Shown in pieces: positions 9,252-17,754 of a DNA stretch of 64,000 nt. This DNA is from Paenibacillus sp. FSL K6-1330. GTDB lineage: Bacteria > Bacillota > Bacilli > Paenibacillales > Paenibacillaceae. The DNA is taken from positions 4,353,501-4,417,500 of the forward strand of contig NZ_CP150269.1 of NCBI RefSeq assembly GCF_037976825.1. The letters run 5' to 3'. Within the stretch, counting starts at the first letter, position 1; each line of letters starts with the position of its first letter. The position numbers were made by a program, and so were the translations under genes. The notes under the pieces were generated by a model. It did not search any database and had not been told where the DNA came from. It worked only from the letters and a program-made list of their open reading frames with translations.

Positions 9252-9887
9252 TTAGATTTCATTCCAGAAAGCAACGTCTTCAAGCGGCAATCTTACCGTT
9301 GGCCGACCTGAAGCGGCTGCTTTCCCGATGGCAATCAACATGACACTGCGATAATGGGAAGGAATATTGAACTCTTCCACGAATTGAACTTTGTTATATC
9401 CGCCCATCGGTACGGTATCATACCCTCTGGCCCGTGCACTCAGCATCAGCTGCATGGAGATCAGTCCGGCATCCACATCCACGATGCTTTCTTTAACGGA
9501 TGGATCCAGGTTCGCATACATATTTTCGGCCGTATAAATGAAGCGCTCCTTCACCTCTTCGGTCATATAACCGGCTTCTTCAGACATGGAATAAATCTTC
9601 TCGCCTTTTTCATACCATTTCAGATCGCCCAATACGGCGATGACGGCCGAGGCTTGAAGAACATGCTCCTGATTGTTGGCAATCGGATGCAGCTTCTTCA
9701 AGAGCTCAGCATCATCGATCACCAGAAAGCGCCATGGCTGGAGGTTGCTTGAGGAAGGTGCCAGTGTAGCGTCCCTAAGGATGGCTTCCATCTCTTCTCT
9801 TGGAATCTTTACCGACGGGTCATATTGACGAACCGAGTGGCGTTCCCGAATCACGGTTTGAAAATCGGATTTTGTTATTGTTGACAT
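9252..9887 (-). CDS. Nitroreductase-family FMN oxidoreductase
   Basis: 211 residues. The N-terminal RERHSVRQYDPS (about residues 13-24) is the FMN-phosphate-binding signature of the nitroreductase family. LAPSSSNLQPWRFLVIDD (about 42-59) and the C-terminal IAIGKAAASGRPTVRLPLEDV are also typical. Such dimeric flavoproteins use NAD(P)H to reduce nitroaromatics, quinones or electrophilic stress products. GGAGGGG precedes the ATG. The promoter region carries paired ACTGTGCA motifs, and an Rrf2 regulator gene lies immediately upstream in the same orientation. Confidence 0.9.
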   Translation of the reverse strand: MSTITKSDFQTVIRERHSVRQYDPSVKIPREEMEAILRDATLAPSSSNLQPWRFLVIDDAELLKKLHPIANNQEHVLQASAVIAVLGDLKWYEKGEKIYSMSEEAGYMTEEVKERFIYTAENMYANLDPSVKESIVDVDAGLISMQLMLSARARGYDTVPMGGYNKVQFVEEFNIPSHYRSVMLIAIGKAAASGRPTVRLPLEDVAFWNEI

Positions 9888-9911
9888 GGTTTTTCCCCTC
9901 CAAAATTATAT

Positions 9912-9970
9912 TGTGCATTTTTTTGCACAGTTTAAATCGCGAGTTAACTGTGTTGATTTATGCACAGTAT
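9912..9970. promoter_or_regulatory. Nitroreductase promoter with repeated ACTGTGCA operator motifs
   Basis: Read on the minus strand, ACTGTGCATAAA and ACTGTGCAAAAA occur as a direct repeat, and each also forms part of an inverted repeat: TGTGCA-6-TGCACA at 9912-9929 and ACTGTG-10-CACAGT at 9947-9968. A TATAAT box follows at about 9903-9910, just before the nitroreductase ribosome binding site. The dyad half-site length fits an Rrf2 dimer, so the neighbouring regulator is the obvious candidate. Confidence 0.55.
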
Positions 9971-10011
9971 ATAGCAGAGTGAATTTCTTTGTCAACAACA
10001 TTTTGAAAGGT

Positions 10012-10461
10012 TCACTGAGCGATGTCCGCAATCGTGCGCGATTCCAGTATTTTTAAGGTACTGTCCTCAATCTCGGATAAAATGCCAACAAAGGATTCCT
10101 TGATTTCCTCAGCAAAACAATGACCGGGAGCTGCGTCCAGCATACTGTCGCTGATTGAGCTGTGGACCTGGAGAATCGAGTACACTTCAGCCAAAGTAAT
10201 ATCGCAGGCGTTCTTCTTCAGTCGGTAACCACCATCTCTTCCTTCACGCGATTCAATCATATCGGCTTGTGCCAGTGTTTTCAGTATGCGTCGAATCAAC
10301 GTCGATTCCGAATGCAGATACGAGGCGATATCGCCGCTTGAGCATTTGCCGGAATGACGTTCAAGCGTCACAAGCGCCTGCACGGCGAGACTGAAGGTTT
10401 TATAGGTGGACGGGCAGGCCATTGTCGATTTCTTGGAGGCCACTTCTTTATTTACGCTCAT
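10012..10461 (-). CDS. Rrf2-family transcriptional regulator
   Basis: 149 residues. The winged-helix domain (about residues 20-85) includes LAVQALVTLERHSG, SSGDIASYLHSESTLIRRILKTLAQADMI and GRDGGYRL, the standard Rrf2 signature. It lacks the three clustered cysteines of iron-sulphur members such as IscR and NsrR. Single cysteines near residues 16, 40, 68 and 118 could sense redox stress or nothing at all. It lies directly upstream of the nitroreductase gene, with operator-like repeats in between, suggesting control of that gene in response to quinone- or electrophile-type stress (inference). Confidence 0.9.
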   Translation of the reverse strand: MSVNKEVASKKSTMACPSTYKTFSLAVQALVTLERHSGKCSSGDIASYLHSESTLIRRILKTLAQADMIESREGRDGGYRLKKNACDITLAEVYSILQVHSSISDSMLDAAPGHCFAEEIKESFVGILSEIEDSTLKILESRTIADIAQ

Positions 10462-10601
10462 GTTCCTACCCCCTTTTTAAGAATGAGATTGCCTTTAAAC
10501 CTTTAATAGGTGTTCTGCAGCAGAAGCAGATGTTCCCATCTTAGCTTTTCATTATTGTATCGTAAACCTGACACTCCATCAAGCACAACAAGGACCATCA
10601 T

Positions 10602-12605
10602 CTAATGGCCCTCGTCTTCAACCAGTGCTTGGGACTCATACAAATTCGCCTCTCGGTAATTCACATCCATTCTCAGATGGCTCGCAAGTGCCCGGTCAAT
10701 ATCGCCATGTTCGAACATGCTTTGAATCTCGTTACGCTCTGACTGAATGGCTTTAAGTTCCAGTTCCCTGCGTTCACTGCTAAGCTTCTGCTTTCTTCGG
10801 CTCCATACACGATCATTCTGAAGAAAATGCTCCATTGCACGATAGTCTGCAATAACCGCTTGCAGGACTTCCTGCCTCTGCGCCGGCTTCACCGTTTGGA
10901 TCTCATGGATTGCTGCACGAATGGCCTCCAGCTTCAATGCCTTATACATCTCCCAATCCGGGTGATCCGGAGACATGGGCATTTCTTTGGACTCGTTTTT
11001 TTTCAACAAGCGCTTTAAATTCCGCCATAAATTCTTCGTGAGCAGCCTGAACTTATATCGGCTGGTCAGCAGCATCTCAACTTTGTTCAGCGAGGACAGG
11101 AATTGCTCCGCGACCCTTGCAGAAGCTTTATGTTCCTTAAGCCATGTTTCTGTAACGTTTCGTTCCGCAGTAAGTCCGATTTTTCTAACGGTGATCGTGG
11201 CTTCCCAGAACTCTCGCATGTCGCTCTTATCCGTTATTTGAGATTGCTGAAGCCGTTTGGTATACGCATAAATAAGCTGAACCGCCTCCTCCCTGTTTTC
11301 ATCCGTCATTTCTTCCCGCACGGTACGTATTCCCGCTTGCAGCATATGAAGCCGTGCTTCTTTCTCACGATCAATCACCGCCGCCGTATTCACAGGTCTC
11401 TCACGTGTCAGCAGCGGAAGCAGCACGCTCGCGATGACCAGAGTTAACAGGATGACACCCGCGCAGATGAATAACATTAAGCTTCGCTCTGGAAATGGAC
11501 GATGGTCCGCAAGGGTGAGCGGGATGGAGAAAGCCGCAGCCAGCGTTAATGCCCCCCGTACGCCCGACAGTGCAGTCAGCAGGGAAGACTTGAACTGGCG
11601 GTTCGTTGAAGCCCATACCCATATGAACCGCAGCAATATCAGAACAGCCGTTATTAGGAATATATAACCGAGGACTTGTCCATTGTTATAGGCAGGATCA
11701 CTCCATATTTGATTGACGACCCCCGGGATTTCATGCCCGAGCAGAATGAACACCAGCCCGTTTAACGTGAACAGGATTACAGACCAGGTGCTGTCCGATA
11801 CAACTCTAAGTTTAATGGATGCTGATCGCATACGATCCCTCTCCACGGCGTGGGTGACACCCGCCGCAACGACAGCCAGAATCCCGGACAGATGAAATTC
11901 CTCGGCTATAAGGTAGATGATAAATGGCGTCAGAATGATGATCAGCATATGAAGCGTGACGTCCTCCATACCGAGCCGGCGCAGCAGCATTCTGAACCAA
12001 ATCACAAGAAACCCTAGAAGCGCCCCAACAACGATGCCTCCAATTGCAATGACAAAAAAACTGCCGATGGCTTTCGTTAAAGAAAAATAACCCGTCACTG
12101 TAGCTGCAATCGCAAAATTAAACGCAACGAGACCGGACGCATCATTCATAAGCGCTTCGCCTTCAAGTAAATGCATGATTTTCCCCGGCAGCTTCACTCT
12201 GCCTGACAGGGAGCCCACCGCAACCGCATCGGTAGGCGAGAGTATCGCAGCCAACGCAAAGGCAGCTGATAACGGTATGGTCGGAATAAGCCAATGAATG
12301 AAAGGTCCCGCGATCAGAACGGTTGCAAATACGAGACCTAGCGCCAACAGCAGAATATTGGACCTGAGCTTCCACAACTCGCTCCGTGGGGTCAGCTTCC
12401 CATCATTAAACAAGAGCGGTGCAATAAACAGGACCATGAACAATTCCGGATTCAGTGGCACGTGATGGAACCCGCGGATATAGGCGGCCCCGATCCCAAG
12501 CGCAATTTGAATCAACGGGACAGGAATGAATGGCAGAAATCGATTGATGATGTTGGAAATACCGATAAGAACCAGAAAAATAAGTACCATAAGAAATATT
12601 TCCAC
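10602..12605 (-). CDS. CPA1-family Na+(K+)/H+ antiporter
   Basis: 667 residues starting with GTG at 12605, preceded by AGGAG at 10 bases spacing. About 12 transmembrane helices fill residues 1-400. Family hallmarks are LAAILSPTDAVAVGSLS (about 118-134) and EGEALMNDASGLVAF (about 148-162), with the ion-binding Asn-Asp pair at about 154-155. A long charged cytoplasmic domain (about 410-667), predicted helical, probably regulates transport. This resembles the NhaP/YvgP-type exchangers of Bacillus used for pH and sodium homeostasis. The gene stands alone. Confidence 0.92.
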   Translation of the reverse strand: MEIFLMVLIFLVLIGISNIINRFLPFIPVPLIQIALGIGAAYIRGFHHVPLNPELFMVLFIAPLLFNDGKLTPRSELWKLRSNILLLALGLVFATVLIAGPFIHWLIPTIPLSAAFALAAILSPTDAVAVGSLSGRVKLPGKIMHLLEGEALMNDASGLVAFNFAIAATVTGYFSLTKAIGSFFVIAIGGIVVGALLGFLVIWFRMLLRRLGMEDVTLHMLIIILTPFIIYLIAEEFHLSGILAVVAAGVTHAVERDRMRSASIKLRVVSDSTWSVILFTLNGLVFILLGHEIPGVVNQIWSDPAYNNGQVLGYIFLITAVLILLRFIWVWASTNRQFKSSLLTALSGVRGALTLAAAFSIPLTLADHRPFPERSLMLFICAGVILLTLVIASVLLPLLTRERPVNTAAVIDREKEARLHMLQAGIRTVREEMTDENREEAVQLIYAYTKRLQQSQITDKSDMREFWEATITVRKIGLTAERNVTETWLKEHKASARVAEQFLSSLNKVEMLLTSRYKFRLLTKNLWRNLKRLLKKNESKEMPMSPDHPDWEMYKALKLEAIRAAIHEIQTVKPAQRQEVLQAVIADYRAMEHFLQNDRVWSRRKQKLSSERRELELKAIQSERNEIQSMFEHGDIDRALASHLRMDVNYREANLYESQALVEDEGH

Positions 12606-12735
12606 AGTGCATCTGCTCCTTCCTCGAGAAGAATAACTTATGTAACATGGGCATGTCTGTCAATAGACTGATTTAGGTTGTGTAGAATAGTAAAGGTTTA
12701 TTTATGAGCTGGAAAAGTTTCACCTTCATGCCGCC

Positions 12736-12780
12736 ACAAAAAACAAGGCTTCCTAAAGGAGATGTCCTTTAGAAAGCCCT
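12736..12780 (-). terminator. Rho-independent terminator
   Basis: Minus-strand stem GGCTTTCTAAAGGA / TCCTTTAGGAAGCC with a four-base loop, followed by TTGTTTTTT. It is positioned just after the SDR gene at 12799-13557. Confidence 0.85.
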
Positions 12781-12798
12781 AGTGCTTGCAAATGCTTA

Positions 12799-13557
12799 TT
12801 AATAGGCAGTCCAGCCTGCATCGGCTGTAACAACAGTACCGTTTACAAAGCTGGCTTCATCTGAAGCCAGGAACAATACCACTTTTGCGATCTCTTCCGG
12901 TTCCCCTGCCCGTGGGTTCAGGTTGATACCAGCCATAGCTCTCTCCATACCAAACGAATTCGGCGCGTTTAGAGTGGTGCCGATATTCGTGCTGACGCCG
13001 CCTGGAGCAACCGCATTGCACCGGATTCCCTGCGTTGCATATTGAAAACCGACATTTTTGGTTAATCCGACAACAGCATGCTTAGCGGCCGTATACGCTG
13101 CACCTGCTCTGGACCCCATAAGCCCTCCAGCAGAAGCAATGTTGACAATGACCCCGCTCTTTTTCTCCAGGAAGATTGGCAATGATTTACGAATAGTTCT
13201 CATCGGTCCTGTTGTATTGATGGCAAATACGCGATCCCACAACTCATCCGTTAGATCCGCAGCCGGTACGAAGTTGTCCATAATGCCGGCATTGTTGATC
13301 AAAATATCAAGCGTTCCATATGCATTAACAGTAGCACCAACCAACTGCTGCACATCTTCTTCCTTGGCCACATTCGCTACCAGTGCCAGGGCCGTGCCGC
13401 CTTTTGCTGTAATTTCGTCAACAACGGCTTGCGCCGCCTCAAGACGCAGGTCAGACACGACAACTTTTGCGCCTTCGGCAGCAAACAGTTCCGCTGTCGC
13501 TTTTCCCATACCGGAAGCAGCACCTGTAACAATCGCAACTTTACCAGATAATCTCAC
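12799..13557 (-). CDS. Short-chain dehydrogenase/reductase
   Basis: 252 residues from a GTG start at 13557, chosen because GGGGG lies 8-9 bases upstream and because the resulting length and N-terminus (RLSGKVAIVTG) match classical SDRs; an in-frame start at 13644 would add 29 unlikely residues. Visible motifs are TGAASGMG (cofactor loop), NNAG (about residue 85), the catalytic serine in NIASAGG and YTAAK (catalytic Tyr/Lys). SDL-type acidic residue after beta-2 suggests NAD(H) preference. The substrate is unknown. It is divergent from a TetR regulator. Confidence 0.9.
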   Translation of the reverse strand: MRLSGKVAIVTGAASGMGKATAELFAAEGAKVVVSDLRLEAAQAVVDEITAKGGTALALVANVAKEEDVQQLVGATVNAYGTLDILINNAGIMDNFVPAADLTDELWDRVFAINTTGPMRTIRKSLPIFLEKKSGVIVNIASAGGLMGSRAGAAYTAAKHAVVGLTKNVGFQYATQGIRCNAVAPGGVSTNIGTTLNAPNSFGMERAMAGINLNPRAGEPEEIAKVVLFLASDEASFVNGTVVTADAGWTAY

Positions 13558-13632
13558 GTTCCATACCCCCATAATAGGTTGTGATATCATTTTGGAAATC
13601 AAGGACAACAAATCAACAACTGTACAATACAC

Positions 13633-13642
13633 GACATATGTC
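13633..13642. promoter_or_regulatory. Palindrome overlapping putative SDR -35 box
   Basis: GACATATGTC is a perfect 10-bp palindrome that on the minus strand overlaps a TTGACA -35-like hexamer about 75 bases upstream of the SDR start. It is a candidate operator for the divergent TetR regulator. The call rests on symmetry and position. Confidence 0.35.
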
Positions 13643-13782
13643 AATTCTAGTATAATCGTAGTATGATTTAGGTCACAATCATTAAAAAGCGTGGAAATGT
13701 ACGATACCGAACAAAAATCATAAAATTGTTTATATTTTAACTATTAAATTCGTTATATTTTTAACCGAAAGGAATCGAATCT

Positions 13783-14391
13783 ATGCAAACAAGCAATAAA
13801 ATGACCGATCGTCGCATCGTCCGCAGCAAAGAAGCTTTAAAGCAAGCGCTTCTATCACTCCTCTCGCAGAAGAGCTTTTCCAGCATTTCCATTACGGAAA
13901 TCGTAGAGTTAGCCAATTACAATCGAGGAACCTTCTATACCCACTACGACAACAAAGAGGCTCTTCTCGATGATATCCTGACTCCTTTAATGGAGGAGCT
14001 GATCGCATCCTTCAGGGCTCCTTACGGGGAAGTCGACGTGTTTCATATCGATGAGCTGCCTGCCAATGCGGTAAAAATATTTGATTATATTCACCAAAAT
14101 GCAGACGTATATACGGCCTTATTCAAAAGCGATGTTCTACCCCTTGTCCGGGATAAAATGTTCTCGGCATTAAAACAAATCGCCATGGAGGATTTGGACT
14201 ACCCCAGGGGAGAACTCAACCATGAACTACTCATCATCTACAACATGCACGCCTTACTAGGCCTGGTATTCCACTGGATCGAGAACAATTTCCAATACCC
14301 CGTCCCTTATATGAGAGATCAACTGGTTCTCATGATCAACTGGAGGCCGAGAAGCGTAAGAACACAGATTAAGCGCACGGACCTTACTTGA
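13783..14391 (+). CDS. TetR-family transcriptional regulator
   Basis: 202 residues. The helix-turn-helix (about residues 10-55) contains SISITEIVELANYNRGTFYTHYDNKEAL. The C-terminal domain resembles the short TetR subclass seen in DhaS-like regulators. AAAGGAA precedes the ATG. It is divergent from the SDR gene, with a 225-bp AT-rich shared region, so it probably regulates that gene. Confidence 0.9.
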   Translation: MQTSNKMTDRRIVRSKEALKQALLSLLSQKSFSSISITEIVELANYNRGTFYTHYDNKEALLDDILTPLMEELIASFRAPYGEVDVFHIDELPANAVKIFDYIHQNADVYTALFKSDVLPLVRDKMFSALKQIAMEDLDYPRGELNHELLIIYNMHALLGLVFHWIENNFQYPVPYMRDQLVLMINWRPRSVRTQIKRTDLT

Positions 14392-14426
14392 AATCAATGA
14401 GCGGATAACGTAGAAAAATAACGTAG

Positions 14427-14476
14427 AAAAACCATCAACCCGTTCAAAACGCAAATTGAACGGGTTGATGGTTTTG
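14427..14476. terminator. Strong bidirectional terminator
   Basis: A 20-bp stem (AAAACCATCAACCCGTTCAA with its complement) around a nine-base loop, with A- and T-tracts at the two ends. It separates the TetR gene from the convergent Lrp-type pseudogene and can serve both. Confidence 0.9.
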
Positions 14477-14563
14477 GTTGTTGAATTAACGGTTTTTCTT
14501 ACAAAGCCCCCTGCCGCCGATCCGGTCCAGATCGTGAACCAGTCTTATCTCCCGCGGATATTC

Positions 14564-14976
14564 TTATTCTTGTTCCAGAGGAGTGGAGAGAACCGTCATG
14601 GTCGTTGTATGTCCATACTCGCTGCAATCATAGATGAAGGCTTCGAGAGACTTCATGGAAGCAGTTTCGATTTTCATAAGAAAATTGTATTGTCCGCTGA
14701 CTTGATAAATCTGGGTGACCTCCTGCGACTGTTTGGCGAATGCCGTCAGCCGGTCACAATGACTGGCTTAAACAGGATGAAGGCCGTTACGCCCTTCCCC
14801 ATTTTGTCAGGAGATAGAACCGCACGATACCCCGTAATTACGCCCTTCTCCTCCAGACGCTTCACACGTTCGGATACCGCAGGCTGCGTCATATTGACCT
14901 TTCTCCCCAATTCGGAGAAGGAGATTCTTGCATTATTTTTTAACAGCTCCAAGATTTGAAGATCAATCTGATCCAT
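14564..14976 (-). pseudogene. Lrp/AsnC-family regulator, disrupted by a frameshift
   Basis: The first 76 codons (14976-14746) encode a normal Lrp-type winged helix: DLQILELLKNNARISFSELG, MTQPAVSERVKRLEEKGVI and the start of the RAM domain. The frame then ends at a TGA. Shifting frame near 14757-14765 continues the protein (CDRLTAFAKQSQEV ... GQYNFLMKIETASMKSLEAF ... EYGHTTTMTVLS) to a TAA at 14564-14566. The total span is one base short of a whole number of codons, so a single-base deletion, or a sequencing error, explains it. Restored length would be about 137 residues, usual for the family. It is divergent from the flavin oxidoreductase at 15147. Confidence 0.85.
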
Positions 14977-15146
14977 GATTACACTCCTCTGTCTTACCCA
15001 AATTCAATTTCAAAGTTGGATGTGCGAAACGCTTATAAATTCAAAGTAATACGGTAGGGATTCCTTGGGTTTCATCTGTAACTATAGGGCTATGATTTAT
15101 ACAATAGAGCTAGGTTAACAAGCATTCATTCAAGGAGGAATATACA

Positions 15147-16127
15147 ATGACAATCAACCTGCACGATCCTATACAAATCGGAACGGTACAATTGAAGAAC
15201 CGAATGATCATGGCTCCTATGCAGCAAAATCAGGGAACGCCGGATTCTTATGCAACCGATCATCATGTGAAATTTTACAGTGAACGGGCAGAACATGTCA
15301 GTTTAATCATTATCGAATCTACCGTGGTGTCCGCAAATGGCCGTCTGTTCCCGGATGATATCGGGATATATACCGAACAGCATACGGCTCCATTACGTAA
15401 GATTGTCGATGAGGTCCATTCAAAAGGAACGCCCATCTTCATCCAATTGACCCACGCCGGCAGAAAAGCATGGCCCAGCGTCACCGAAAAAAGATTAGCC
15501 CCTAGTTCGATTGCCTACGACGATGAATATGGACTGCCACAAACGATGTCCCAAGCCGACATTAACGCAGTCATCGAACAGTTCCGGATGGCTGCTCATC
15601 GAAGCCTGCAGGCTGGCTTTGATGGAATCGAGCTTCATGCCGCCCACGGTCATCTTCTCCACCAGTTTCTCTCTCCGCTGTCAAATCAGCGAACAGACAC
15701 ATATGGAGGAAGCCTGGAGAACAGAGTCCGATTGATCCAAGAAGTTCTGGGGGCCATCCGAACCGAAGTAGGGATCAATTACCCGGTGCAATTGCGGGTT
15801 TCTGCATCCGACTTTGCCGATGGCGGCCTGACACCAGCAGAGGTTGCACTCGCCTTGACGTACCTGGAATCCGAACTTGATGCCGTGCACGTATCTTCGG
15901 GCGGTCTCGTTCCTGCTGCACCTTTAGCCACACCGGAGGGCTACCAAACACCTTATGCTGCAGTGATCAAACAATATGTAAAAATACCGGTGATCGTGGT
16001 CGGCAATATCCGCACCCAAGCGTTCGCCAATTTCATTCTAGCAGATGAGATAGCAGATATGATAGCCATCGGCCGCCCATTGCTGGAGGATGCCAATTTC
16101 GGTGAAAAAATGCTGTCCTTAGCCTAA
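15147..16127 (+). CDS. Old yellow enzyme family NADH:flavin oxidoreductase (YqjM-like)
   Basis: 326 residues forming a TIM barrel that binds FMN. Visible are RMIMAPMQQN at the end of the first strand, IQLTHAGRKA (about residues 93-102), ELHAAHGHLLHQFLSPLSN with the substrate-binding His pair, RTDTYGGSLENR, and IAIGRPLL near the C-terminus, which binds the FMN phosphate. These enzymes reduce activated alkenes with NAD(P)H. An AAGGAGG site precedes the ATG. The divergent Lrp-type regulator gene is frameshifted, so local control may be lost. Confidence 0.92.
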   Translation: MTINLHDPIQIGTVQLKNRMIMAPMQQNQGTPDSYATDHHVKFYSERAEHVSLIIIESTVVSANGRLFPDDIGIYTEQHTAPLRKIVDEVHSKGTPIFIQLTHAGRKAWPSVTEKRLAPSSIAYDDEYGLPQTMSQADINAVIEQFRMAAHRSLQAGFDGIELHAAHGHLLHQFLSPLSNQRTDTYGGSLENRVRLIQEVLGAIRTEVGINYPVQLRVSASDFADGGLTPAEVALALTYLESELDAVHVSSGGLVPAAPLATPEGYQTPYAAVIKQYVKIPVIVVGNIRTQAFANFILADEIADMIAIGRPLLEDANFGEKMLSLA

Positions 16128-16182
16128 TACTCCATCTCAAGTGACATATATTCGTTTATTTGCGCACTTCAATAAGAAAGCC

Positions 16183-16242
16183 AAAGGCCGCATCCACAAA
16201 GGTAGGTAGATTTGAACCACCCTTGGATACGGCCTTTTCTTT
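16183..16242. terminator. Probable terminator hairpin
   Basis: AAAGGCCG-ATCCA and TGGAT-CGGCCTTT can pair across a loop of about 30 bases, followed on the plus strand by TCTTT. It lies between the convergent oxidoreductase and TetR genes. Confidence 0.55.
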
Positions 16243-16267
16243 AATACCGATCAATTTCATCTATAAT

Positions 16268-16858
16268 CTAGAAAATAACGTCGAGTGTACTTTCGACGAT
16301 TCGATCGGCCAGCTCGCGATTCATCGTAGCGGAGTTCATCACCCGCAGTCCATAGTAGCTGCTTAAGAATAAGCTAGCCAGCTGCTTTGCAGAGCGTTCA
16401 GCCGGAATTTCCCCCGATTGTATCGCCTCTTCCATCACGCTGATCAAGTCTTCCTCAAGATCATAAATATATTGCCCGAATATCCGTTCAACCATCGGGT
16501 CCCGCCCAGCCCGTTCCATACTGATATTAACCGCCATGCAGCCGCGGTGGTTCGGGTCCGAAAAATCCATGCCGATTGCCCATTCAAACAAGGCGCGCAG
16601 CCTATCCTTAACCGGGATGGACTGGCCCAGAATCTCTCTGGATATCTCCAGGCCTTCATCATTGTAACGTCGAAGCACCTGCTCGAATAACTCATTCTTG
16701 CTGCCGAACGCATTGTACAGGCTCCCTTTACCCAGCCCTGTCTTCTCGCACAGTTCTTGCGTGGAACTCGCTTCATAACCCTTGGACCAGAATACGTCCG
16801 TGGCAGCATCAATGACAGCTTCCTTCTTGAACTCACGCGGTCTTCCGTTCGTGGTCAT
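16268..16858 (-). CDS. TetR-family transcriptional regulator
   Basis: 196 residues from the ATG at 16858, which has AAGGG about nine bases upstream; an ATG three codons earlier lacks spacing for a ribosome binding site. GRPREFKKEAVIDAATDVFWSKGYEASSTQELCEKTGLGKGSLYNAFGSK is split here as the HTH region (about residues 5-50). The C-terminal half contains the pattern HRGCMAVN, typical of the AcuR/YxaF-like TetR group responding to small electrophiles. No partner gene is obvious: upstream lie only gene remnants. Confidence 0.88.
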   Translation of the reverse strand: MTTNGRPREFKKEAVIDAATDVFWSKGYEASSTQELCEKTGLGKGSLYNAFGSKNELFEQVLRRYNDEGLEISREILGQSIPVKDRLRALFEWAIGMDFSDPNHRGCMAVNISMERAGRDPMVERIFGQYIYDLEEDLISVMEEAIQSGEIPAERSAKQLASLFLSSYYGLRVMNSATMNRELADRIVESTLDVIF

Positions 16859-16929
16859 TCCCCTCATCCCTTTTGAACATGATCTTTGTTACCTAAAAGT
16901 ATAGGGTTTATGTACCACTCAGTCAAATA

Positions 16930-17212
16930 TTACCCGAGTTCCCCCGAAAAGATTCGTCGAACGGTTTCATACGCCAGCTTCGGACGACGATATTCATCTA
17001 CAATACCTTTGCTGTTCCGCGTGCATGAACGATTCAGCAGCCATCCAAGCCCTTCCGTCACTCGGCAATCGCTAAATTGCCATATAAACATCCCGGATAT
17101 GTATTCGCGCTCCATGTATGCCTTCAGATTGCTCGCGATAATATCGGCCTGCCGTTCCTCAGAGCCTTTCTCCCGATTCGGACTGCGGAATCCGTAGAAC
17201 CCGTCCCCTGAG
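16930..17212 (-). pseudogene. C-terminal fragment of a GH2 glycosidase (beta-glucuronidase-like)
   Basis: Reading minus from about 17212, an open frame gives GFYGFRSPNREKGSEERQ, then IIASNLKAYMEREYISGMF, FIWQFSDCRVTEG and NKGIVDEYRR-like PKLAYETVRRIF, ending at TAA. This is the C-terminal end of a family 2 glycosidase barrel, close to beta-glucuronidases. About 90 of an expected 550 or more residues remain and there is no start codon. At 17213 the sequence changes abruptly to an AraC fragment on the other strand, so the 5' part has been deleted. Confidence 0.75.
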
Positions 17213-17545
17213 GTTTATCAGCGGATTAAAACCGACATCGAGGACCATTACGCCGATCCGCTTCATATTGGAGCGTTGGCTAAGAAACATGCCATTTCGG
17301 AGTCGTATTTGCGAAAGCTGTTCATGAAGCATCTGCATGTTTCTCCCAAGGACTACCTGACCGACATCCGTATGCGCCATGCAGAGCGTTACTTGGCATA
17401 CACGTCGTATACCCTGAGGTTTATCGCTAACGCATGCGGATTTCATGATGAATTTCATTTCAGTAAAGCATTTCACAAGTACAAAGGTGTAGCACCCGCG
17501 GAGTTCCGCAAAACCTCAAAAGATGCGGATCATTCAGCCCTGTAA
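17213..17545 (+). pseudogene. C-terminal DNA-binding fragment of an AraC-family regulator
   Basis: The plus-strand open frame (VYQRIKTDIEDHYADPLHI, AKKHAISESYLRKLFMKHL, IANACGFHDEFHFSKAFHK, PAEFRK) is the double helix-turn-helix of an AraC protein, with no N-terminal sensor domain and no start with a ribosome binding site. It abuts the GH2 fragment head-to-head. The simplest reading is a divergent glycosidase/regulator pair that lost the intergenic region and both 5' parts in one deletion. The first in-frame ATG is at 17276 but would give only 89 residues. Confidence 0.7.
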
Positions 17546-17754
17546 CGGTTGCTAATTGGTGTCTCGGCGTGTACTTTCGAATCTAAGAAAACCTTATGTA
17601 ATCGAAATAAAATTCTAAACCAAAAACGGACTTTAGAGACGTTATTTAGCAGATAGCAGCAATTCGACTGCCAATGCCCATTGATAACGACTCTGTTGTC
17701 CGTTTTAACTAGAAAATGATTCTTTTTTGTAACCTATTGTCTCCAGAAGATTTT

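Noticed and set aside
12406..12663. Alternative ATG-start open frame at the antiporter 5' end
   Set aside because: It is in another frame. The antiporter's GTG start has correct spacing to AGGAG and gives the expected N-terminal helix.
14456..14959. 167-residue plus-strand open frame
   Set aside because: It starts within the terminator stem and runs antisense to the frameshifted Lrp-type gene, whose codons are clearly real.
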